From Trichosporon coremiiforme (taxonomy: Eukaryota > Basidiomycota > Tremellomycetes > Trichosporonales > Trichosporonaceae): 64,000 nucleotides of DNA. The stretch lies in NCBI GenBank assembly GCA_039545355.1, contig BCJJ01000018.1:496001-560000 (forward strand), in the 5' to 3' direction. Positions 32,857-42,261 of the stretch are shown one piece after another. The first letter of the stretch is position 1; each line of letters begins with the position of its first letter. A model generated the notes under the pieces. That model was not told the origin of the DNA and searched no databases. It saw only the letters and a list, made by a program, of their open reading frames with translations. The translations under genes and the position numbers were made by a program.

Positions 32857-35844
32857 TCATCGGGCTGTGAGCGGGAAGGGGAGAAGGGAGAGGGGGGAGG
32901 GGAGAGGGGAAGAGGAGCTTGCCCAAAGGATGAGGGCACAGAGTCACCAGTCAGCGGACCTGCCGACACCCAGGTCTGAGGCATCGTCGATGCCAGTGTA
33001 ACGGTGTCTGTTAATTTGTAGTAGTTTCTTTGCACCGCGCTCTCGCGGACCGGACAGCGATATGTATCAAATTGACATGGAACTAGTACATTTGCCAGGG
33101 GGTTGTGTTCTGGCGAGTTGGATTGGGTTTATATACAATGAAGACAAGTAGGCGGGATAGGTTATCATTTTGTTTTCAGTTTATCTGAAGGAAGAGGTCT
33201 GGATCGGATCGCTGTAAGTCGAGTCGAAGCTGATCAAAAAGGTAAACTGTCTATGGAAGAACGGCTGGCGGACACGAGCGAGAAGAGTAGAGGAGGACTC
33301 TAGATCTAGGTGGCCATCGGCCTTGGAGGCTCGAGGCTTACACCATGCGCAGGTGGTCGTTCCACTCGACACTTGGGGCTGGCAAGCGTCCCTCACGTCT
33401 TGATGTGGACCAGAGGGTGAACCGTTTCGGCCGGTCGTTGTGCGTTTCCGTGTGCTGGATTGTCAGCCATGTCCGTACGCTTTCCCACGCTAGCTAGTTC
33501 TACTGTGGATGCGCTCAACGCCGCCCTCGATGCATCGTCCTTTGCCCGGGAAGGAGAAAGGAAGAGCGCAAACGAGGATGATGTGGAGGCTCGGTCCGCC
33601 ACCTGCCACTGTCACAGTGGTACAGTGGTAGAGTGGGGGCAGGCACCCGGGCCGACGGCGGACAACGTAACACCACCAGCGGCTGGCTTACTCACCTCGA
33701 CGACGAAGACCTTTGCCGCGAGCGCTGGTTGCCGCGGGGTGATTCTCGTAGCGCGCGCGATCAGGCTCGAGATGCGCGGCGCCAGACTTGAAGAGGGGTG
33801 CATGTTTGTTTTTGGGATGGCCGCGTTCAAATTGAGCGGCTTGGGGCGATTGAGGAGGAAAGTCGCGCTAGACCCTCTGTTGACAAGAGGGTGAGGGCGA
33901 GGTCGTGCGAGTGGTCGACTACGACGCGTAGTCGGGGCGAAGGGCAATCGACAAGAGGCGAAGAAGACAAGTGAAGATGAGAAGGAAGACAAATGTACTG
34001 CAAACTGGCAAGAGAGGGAGGGGAAGGCGATGACGGGCTGGTGGGCTCGAAAATAACAGGTTGCACAGGTGGCCACTCCTTATGTGGAGACCTTGTGAGT
34101 GCCGATGCCGAGGATGAGCGAGTTGTGAGGCTGGCTGGCGTGAGAGCCAAGGGGACTTTAGGGGCGGTCGAGTAAGGTCCCAACCTAGTCGTAACTTGGT
34201 CCCAGCAGGGGAGCGCCGATCTCGTCTCGTGTGTACTTTGGTTCCTGTTTGCGGCCCGCGAGCGGCTTGATGACTGCTTCAGGTTCAGGCGGAGGTCTGC
34301 TAGGTCTGGGCAGTCTGGGCGTATGGGGCGTGGAGCAGGCGCAAGGGCGAACGGGAGGAAGGGGGCGGTATGCAGGTCGCTTGTTGCTCTCTTGGATCGG
34401 CGAATGCGGCGATGCTCCTAGGGCAACTCGCTCTTTGCTCGACTACGGGAAATAGCACGTTCACCCAGCAAAATGTAGACAACTCGTGTCTGTTGACCTT
34501 GCAGTGACTCGGGTGACTCTAGTGCTTGGGGAAGAGGGATGCGTGTGAGGCCAAGAGGGCTTGAACGGTTCGGCTGCGCGACCGTTCGGGATGCCCCGGG
34601 GGGACCCGAGGTCACGGGTGCAGGTTTCAGGGTCGGGGTGTCACCGTGTGGGGGGGCTACCGCCGGCCCACTGCCTCCTAGTCTCGCTTCAGCCCCTCAG
34701 CTCCTCTCCTCTTCTTGTTCCCAGCGTTAGGCAGACGCGTCAGTTCTGGTTAAGCTCGCATTCATGAGAAACTGAAATGCCGCCTTGCCCGGGAGGAACC
34801 CCGTCCCATTACTAATTCAGCACGCTGCCGATTTGGTATAGATCATCCCCAATCGGCCCTTTCTCTTAACATGGTCTCGGGTCACAAGCCAAAGGGGGCG
34901 CACACTCAATGGGCTTGGAAATTGGTCTCGTTCGTGCGTCACACAACGCATTCGCGTACACTCGGAAGAGTCGGAACACTAGCTCTTAACACTAATCGAG
35001 TACCGTCGATCTGTTAACCTCGTAATGCCGTGCTGTGCCGCCCCTCATTACGGCGTCACCCTTGCTTTGCTGCAACAGCGTCAGCGAAGACTGCGCCGTG
35101 CGGTGAACGGGGTCGATCTGATCTGATTTCACGTATCTCACCCATATCGCATAGCATGTCTTGCGAACCGGGCCGGTGGATGTTGGCGGAGAGCCCTCCA
35201 TCTCTCGATCGGCACTGACATCGGTTCTCCGTCCTCGCACATTCTCATTCCCACCGCACTTCTTCTCACCACTGACCTCCGAAGCGGATCTCGCTTCGCA
35301 GTTGCGTGTCTCACGAGTGCATGCGCCGTGCGTAGTCTCGGGCCCGCCTGGTCTGGCCTACTTGGGGCACATTGCTGCTCAGCTAGCACCAAGTACCAAG
35401 ACGGCCCAGGCTGAGTGTGCGCGTAGGCAGTGTCACTTGGAGCCATGGACTTGCTTCGCCCGATCCCAGCGCCGGTGTCGGACCAGAATCGGCCTCCGCT
35501 GGGAGAAGTCTGCTCCACCACGTTTTTCCAACAAACCGGTAGAGTGGCAAGGATGCAGAGCGTAGACGTCATGACATACCCCGGTCATGTGACTGGGAAA
35601 AGTCGAGACCTTCACACCCCTTGATGAAATCAGGCCCCTCCGTGCTTGCAAAAGTCAGACGCGCACAAAGTAATCTCCAACACTCGGAGGAACAGGCGGA
35701 GGATTACATGATGGCCCAGACTCAAACGAGTGAAGGAAGAATGCGAAAGTGGAGGAATGAGGCACACTCCCCAGTCCGCGACACCAGGTCTATCAGGTCT
35801 AAGAAGTGAATGCTGCATCTATCCTTGGTACAACAAGATTCTAT
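32857..35844. other. Three-kilobase convergent gap, mostly no gene seen
   Basis: Lies between the 3' ends of NC2-alpha and MAS2. Short frames occur on both strands but only one weak two-exon candidate (33393-33803) was found. The sequence from 34.2 to 35.8 kb has mixed composition, many stops in all frames and no recognisable repeats, tRNA or transposon motifs. Confidence 0.4.
33393..33803 (-). CDS. Possible small mitochondrial protein, hypothetical
   Basis: A tentative two-exon model: 33803-33696 and 33602-33393, 105 residues. The first exon encodes a presequence-like N-terminus, rich in Arg/Ser/Ala with no acidic residue for 35 positions (MHPSSSLAPRISSLIARATR). It is preceded by an A at -3 and followed by a perfect in-frame GTGAGT. 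The second exon is Ser/Ala-rich and ends in ETVHPLVHIKT. No family is recognised and the acceptor choice is weak. It could equally be noncoding. Confidence 0.3.
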
Positions 35845-37577
35845 CTAGTACGTCTGGCGGCCGAGACCCCACGCCTTGAGCGTCGCGGCAACGTCGCCGA
35901 GACCCTCGACCTGGCCCTGCGCGACGATTGTCGGCTCCCCGGAGCCCAGGCCGTAGTTCAGCGGCTCGGTGCGCGAGGACGGGCGCAGGACGCGGGTCGC
36001 TGTGCGGTGCAGGTCCTGTATGTCAGCTTACGAGCCCTGAGTATTCCAGCTTTGCAAGTGTTACGTAGCCCACCGCAACGAGGTCCGGCTCGCAAATATG
36101 CGAGCCGGCCCTTCGCTCGCCACGGTGAGCTGAGCTCGGCTACACTCACCTCAATGGTCAGCGCGTCAATCTTCGCGCACATCTCCTCAACGGGGACCTT
36201 CTTTCCGTGGATCTGGGTCTGGCGACCGAGGTCTGATGTCAGCTGGATCCAAGCTTCGTAGCTTACCCTCAACAGCGGTCAGACGCGACTCCAGGGCCAT
36301 TACGAGCTGACTCTTCAGCATGTTCTTGGCGCGGGACAGCTCGATCTGCGTGATGCCTCCCTTCTGGGGACGGGTGAGGAGATCGAGCTGGTGGGAGAGG
36401 ACGTTGGCAGCGCTCTGCGCGAACTGGGGGTAGACGCTCATGGCGATACTGAACAGACCAGAGTCGGCGTAGCAGTGGTGGAAGCCGGCGCAGTAGTCGA
36501 CGGCGTGGTACCGGTTCAGCACGTTCGTGTACAGGCGCGTGTACATGCCCTTTCCGGGACCGCCGGCCGAGAACGAGCCACCACCACCGAGCAGCGTCTG
36601 CAGCGTCGCGAGGGCATAGATGTCCGGGTCGTGCACGCCGAGACCCTCAAAGCCGACGTAGAGGTGCACAAACTCCTCCTCCGGCTTCAGGATGTACTCC
36701 TGTCCGCCGGTGTAGGTTGCGCGAGCGCTCGCGAGCTGCGCAAAGTCCGAGCTGACGCCTGCCGGGAGACCAGAGGCTGGAGGCGCTGGCATCTCACCGA
36801 AGAACTTTTGCGTGAGCTCAACGAGCTCCTCGTGCGGCATGCCGACACCAGCTACGACGATGCGCTCAGGTCGGTACCAATCCTTCATGAACTGGCGGAT
36901 CTCCTTCTCGCCGAGCACGTCGAGCTGGCTCTCGGGGCACAGCAGCGGCATGCCGAGCGTGTTGTCCCGGAAGGCAACGGTGTGCAGAATCTCCGGGAGG
37001 ATGAGCTCGGGCTTGGCCCAAATCTCGCGGATCTCGTACGCCGCAGCGTCCTTCTGCGTTTCGAGCTCCTCGGGGAGCAGGTTCGGGTGGAGGATCGTCG
37101 AGGACATGAGCTCGAGCGCAAGAGGGAGCGCCTGCGGGAAGACGGTAGACTGGTACATGATCGTTTCGCGCGAGGAAGAGCACGTCATCTGCGAGCCTAG
37201 CCGGTCGACGAGCACCGTCATCTCATCGTCGGTATGCTTGTTCGTGCTCTTGAACGCTAGCCGGTCGAGGAGGTGCGACGTTCCGCTCGTCTTGTGGCTC
37301 TCGTAACGGCTGCCGGCGTCGACGTACACGCCGACAGAGTGGAAGTGCCCCGGAATGTTCTCAGTGGCGACGCGCACCTTGTTCGGGAGCGTCGTCACCT
37401 GCGCGGGCACCTCGGCGGTCTGAAAAGTCAGTTGAGTCATAAATCGCGCAAGTGATCGGCAAACCGGAAACTCACGGCGGCAGAAGCATAAGCTCGCCTC
37501 GACAGGAGGGAGGACGACGCGACCGCAGTCTGTCGGCGGAGCAGGGATCCTGCTGTTCTCGTGAATGGTGGCCGCAT
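35845..37577 (-). CDS. MAS2: Mitochondrial-processing peptidase alpha subunit
   Basis: Non-catalytic, substrate-recognising subunit of the matrix protease that removes presequences. Exons are 37577-37476, 37419-36267, 36232-36150 and 36015-35845, giving 502 residues. The N-terminus is a presequence (MRPPFTRTAGSLLRRQTAVA). In the M16 fold the catalytic HxxEH is replaced by SHLLDRLAF near residues 83-87, the sign of the alpha rather than the beta subunit. The glycine-rich loop needed for substrate binding is intact (LLGGGGSFSAGGPGKGMYTR). RPERIVVAGVGMPHEELVEL and FEGLGVHDPDIYALATLQTL match MPP-alpha. Intron 3 (36149-36016) holds a perfect hairpin. Confidence 0.95.
36085..36108. repeat. Perfect inverted repeat (10-bp stem, 4-nt loop)
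   Basis: CCGGCTCGCA and TGCGAGCCGG flank a 4-nt AATA loop, inside the third intron of MAS2. All ten stem pairs are perfect and seven to eight are G-C, so a stable hairpin would form in the pre-mRNA. Confidence 0.9.
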
Positions 37578-37914
37578 CGTCGTTGATAATGGTGTGTTGA
37601 GATAGCCAGCGTCGGCCCTTCGGTGAGTCGTAGGTGACGACGGTCCGGAAAAGCCAGTAGGATCGCCGATGCCGCTCACGTGATCCATCCGGCCGAGATG
37701 GCAGTCATGAAGGCTTCAGGGACGGAACCAAATCAGCCTGTGTGTATGACGCTCGCTCTGGAGATCGTGGAGATCGAGGACAAGCGCGCGAGGAAGTCTG
37801 AAGTCGCTTCCTGTTGTGCCGTAGTGGTCGCGATCCCCCAGTCACCCCTCCCTCCGACATCCAGCCAACGCGAGCCGAGTCTGCTAGGCAGGCCCGGCCG
37901 CATACACTCTCCCG
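37578..37914. promoter_or_regulatory. Divergent promoter, MAS2 / SAC3
   Basis: A 337-bp interval between start codons. No coding region and no assigned element. Confidence 0.45.
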
Positions 37915-40900
37915 ATGAACGGCGATCCCGACGGCGATGACGAGCTCCGTAAGAAGAGCCGTCTCGCGGCGCGTGCCGCCCGATTCAACAATGTCCTTCC
38001 CGGCAACCGATACAAGGAGGTGAGTACCTGATGTCTTCGTTTCGATCAAGCTGACAGGCAGCTCGAGGAAGCGCGTATCAAGGAACGCAAGGCATTCGTC
38101 GAACAGGGCTTGATCACTTCTGGAAAGACCGATCTCGATGCTGCGATCGACCTTCGCGGCACTTGCGAGCGGATGTGCTCTGAGTATGAAACCGAGTTCC
38201 GCGAGTACACGAAGGAAATTCACCCTTTTGAAGCTGTAAGCTCACTTGCGACGGTATTCAGCTAATGACAGCTCCCAAATCGCCGTATGGACCACGCGAA
38301 GGCCGTGGCGGCGTACTCACGATCGGACGCTGGAGCCGGCCACGGTGAGGCTGCGATCCTCCCCTCTGACCTCCGAACTCCTGCTGCGCTTGTCGTGAGT
38401 TGACTTACGTGCATGCCTGAACTAACAGTCAGCGTTCGCTTGATTATCTCATCAATGAGGTAATGCACACCCAGCCTCCGGCAAATCCCAACGCCGTGAA
38501 CCCTCCTCCCCCGACAGCCCGACGAGCCCTCGGATACACGGCGGGCTTCATTCGAGACCGAACGCGTGCGATCCGTAAGGAGTTCGCCATTCAGTCGTCC
38601 TGGGGTCATGAGGAGGCAATTGCATGCTTCGAGCGCATTGCCCGCTGGCACATCCTGTGTCTCCGTGAGCTGCAAGAGGAGACCGGCTCCAATGTCGACA
38701 TGCACATCGATAACGCCGAGCTTGGTCGTGCCTTCACATCTCTCCGACAGCATTATAACGACCGACGAGAGGAAACGGGTCTCGACATGCCATGCCCGAA
38801 CGAGCCTGAGTTCCGCGCGTACATGCTGATCTTTGACCTCGCGAACAAGTCGGTTTCGATTCCCACTGCCGAGCTCCCAGCCGCGATCTTAGATCACCCG
38901 ATCGTTCAGCTCGCTTGGCAGCTTAGGCAGGCGGCTCAGCGCAACTTTGACTCGCAGAAGGAGGGCTCGAAGCTGAACTCGGAGTATGGCGCCAACCTCA
39001 TCACCCGGTTCACCCGCCTGCTGAGGCAACCGAATGTGCCCTTCCTCCTGTCCTGTCTTGTCGAGGTCCGGTTGAGAGAAATGCGTCGAAGCGCCGTCCG
39101 CGCTCTGACCCGCACCTACCCGCAGCTGAAGGGCGACCCAATCCGACGAAACGAAGAAGGTCAGGTTGTCGAGCGCAAGATGATTCTTATGGGCATGATG
39201 GACTCGTTAATCGGAGCTGAGGAGCAAGAGGACAAGGACACGGCTTGGGACGACATCATCCCTGTATCGAAGAATCCAGACGATGAGTCGGCTGCAGTCG
39301 CTGAGCGCTTCAACATTGAGGTGTACAGGGATGGTGCTCGGCCCGTTGGAGCACTTATTAACCGTGCGACCCGATACAATGGTGAGCTACCAGAAGCCCG
39401 TATGAGCTAACATTCAGACAATAAGGACGCACCGTTCACTCGCCGATGGAAACTGATCACCGACAAGCAGGGCTCTGCGTCTTACGCTGACGTTGTAAAC
39501 GGTGCCGGTGGTGTGTCTGTCGACGGCAGACCCGCAGCCCGAATGGTGCCTTCCTCTGCGCCCTCTGCTCTCAGAGTGACTGCACCAGTGTATCAGCCGA
39601 AGAAGACGCTCTCGTCTACGCCTGTCCCTGCTCCGTCCATCCCACCAAAGTCCGCTGCATCCAACGCCTTTCCGTCCTCGACTGGAGCCAAATCTGCCTT
39701 TGGCAACGGACAGGCCAGCGCATTCTCGTCCGGAAGCGCATTCGGCCCCAGCAGTGCCTTTGCACCCGGCAGTGCGTTTCAGAAGCTGCCGACCCCGGCA
39801 GCGAACGGCTCCGCGTTCAGTCCCAAGCCCACGAATGGCTTTGGCACGACCACACCGACGTCGACCCCAAAACCTGCCCCGACGCTGAAGCCACCCCCGT
39901 CGGAAGAGTCACAGAAGCCACCGCCATCTGGCGGTCTCGCCGTTCCGTCGTTTTTCCAGAAGCCAGACGCTGCATCGCCGAAGCCGTCAATGCCGACTTT
40001 CAACTTCGGCACCCCCTCAACTCCATCCGCCCCCTCCAAGCCAAAAGAACCGGCACCCGCGAAGGTTCCATCATTCTTTGACAAACCCGCTCCTTCCCCT
40101 TCCTCGACACCAGCCCCACCCGTTTCCTCCACGCCGGTGCCCAGTTTCTTCAAGAGCTCAACGCCTGCCCCTGCACCCGCTCCCCTTCCGGTAACACCCC
40201 TGAAGCCGCTATCGCCGCCAAAAGCAGTCACGCCTCTGGGCCGACGGCGAGTAGAGCCCGAGATCGACCGCATCAAGGCGTCTCGACAACTGTTCAGAGG
40301 CGCTTCGTCCGTTCTGGCCGATGAGCTCATTGCCTCAGTAGTTTCCTCTCTGGTCGACAAGGCGAGACCAAGCCTAGAGAAGATTATTCAGGTTCATGAG
40401 TCCGCGAAGGCGTATCAAGACGCGAAGGTTGCTAGGCGTGCCGCGATCGAGCGCTATGCGGACCTCGCTCTTGAGCGAATGTTGCTCGAGCGTGTCGAGG
40501 AGGTCACATACAGCGTGTACCACTCCGAGCAACGTGTGCGACACCTGACTCGCGAGATCGCCGAGCACTGGCGCAGCTGGGCAGCCCGCATGCAAGGTGT
40601 GCGGGCGAAGGCCGAACGCGAGCGCCAGGAGACGGTCAGACGACTGCGAGGAATGGGACTCGCCCGCTCCATTGCGTCGTATGACATCAACACTACCACG
40701 TCGTCCTCTTGGTCCGTCGCGGATACGGAGACTGTGACACAAGATCAGTTCGAGATGGGCCTCGAGTTGTATGAAGCTGAGAAGACAAAGGACCAGCTGT
40801 TCACCAGCCATAGCTTCATGAACTCGATCGCCAGGGCTGTCACTCGTCACCTTCGCCCCGCCAACGAAGACGACGCCCCCATCTGGGAGACGGTCCTCCT

Positions 40901-42133
40901 ATCCGCCGAGCACGCCGGCAGCCCTGCAGCACCGCAGGCACGCGACTGGCTGGAGAGCAAGTTCGTTCCGCCCACGGAGGTGTACCATCGCAACGACGTC
41001 GACTTCACCTTCAACGTCGCGGACGTTCACGGAGAGCTGCCAGGTTCCTCTAACACTGGACTGTACGTGTTCGAAGCGCCGCTCGACACGATCAACTCGA
41101 TCCAGCGGTCCATGAATCAGGACGACGCTGGTGACCGCCTGGACGCGGCGGCCGGCGCTGTACAGCAGCGGGGCCGATATCGGACAGCACTCCTCATCCT
41201 AACTTGGGAGTACGAGACGCTCGACGATGTGGTCGGTAGGCTGGGCATCCAGCAAAACGTAGAGCAGTTTGACAGTGTCGCTGCCGTCAGTCTGGAGGAT
41301 GCCGAGGAGCTCGACGACCGCTTCGCCGAGGCGGTCCGTGGTCTTATCCTCGAGGACCCGCGCAAGACCCAGGTGTCCATCCCGATGGAAGGTAAGCCAG
41401 CATCTCGCCCATCCTTGAGCTAACATCAGATGCCGTCTCACGCACGGAACCCAAGTGGCACCGCGTCGTCAACGTCGCCCGGCACACGCTCGCGCGGCAT
41501 CCGGGCAACGCGATGCTCGGCGTCCAGGCACTCTCCGCCGCGCTCGGAGCGCTCGGGAAGCTGGCGCCGCTGATCGACGACGCTATCGAAGAGCTTCCCA
41601 TCGACCCAGAATCGACCTACAATCCACCAGAGATCAAGCCCGTCCCTAAGGTGACTGGAGATCTTCCGACAGTCGCTCGCGAGATTGACGACTACCTCAC
41701 CTCGTACGGCGTGCGCGACGTCGCGCTCACGCTCGGCCCGCTCCGACACGCCCTGCAGCGTGGCCAGCCACTCCCGCTCGTGCCGGTACTGCAGGCGATG
41801 GGCGCATGGGTGTTCGGCACGCTTGTGCCGCAGTCGCTCGTGCTGCAGCAGTGGCTCGAGTCGGAAGAAGCCGCCGACGCGGTCGCGAACGTGCTCGACC
41901 GCGTGTCTGAGGAGTTCGAGGTGGTCGTGAACGGCGCGATTGGCGAGATTGCGCGCGCCGGCGCCGTCGCGGACCTGATCACGGCGAAGAACACCCCCCT
42001 CCCACCCAGTCCGCCCAAGGAGGTGAAGAAGGGCACGAAGCGGAGAGCAGACGACGCGGCCGAGCTCAAGGCGGCGAAGAACGCGCGTCTCCTTCGCGCG
42101 CTTGCAGCAGCAAGCGCGACGTTGAACCAGTAG
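37915..42133 (+). CDS. SAC3: mRNA export / TREX-2 scaffold Sac3
   Basis: Scaffold of the TREX-2 complex, which links transcription to mRNA export at nuclear pores. Exons are 37915-38019, 38062-38235, 38272-38394, 38433-39381, 39418-41391 and 41430-42133, giving about 1342 residues. The SAC3/GANP domain starts at GTCERMCSEYETEFRE and continues through RSLDYLINEVM, GFIRDRTRAIRKEF and CFERIARWHILCLRELQEE. A long Ser/Pro/Phe-rich region follows (about residues 480-740), with scattered SAF/GSAF motifs resembling nucleoporin-type repeats. A coiled-coil-like Arg/Glu-rich segment (AERERQETVRRLRG) lies after it, where the family carries its Cdc31/Sus1-binding region. The extreme C-terminus is Lys/Ala-rich. 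The acceptor of exon 2 is set by frame. Confidence 0.92.
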
Positions 42134-42261
42134 ATAAAATATCATTCGCATTTTTTGAGATGTATCAGTAGACTTGATAGATTGCATGCAAAGATCTAAA
42201 CAGGAATGAGTGTATGCTCTTGACTCTGGAGACGTCTATATACTTTTGGCTATTTGGGGGT

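Noticed and set aside
33600..33640. A tRNA-like stretch with short inverted repeats (CCACTG-TCA-CAGTGG ... GTGGTAGAGTGG)
   Set aside because: No acceptor stem, anticodon arm or GTTCGA T-loop could be built around it.
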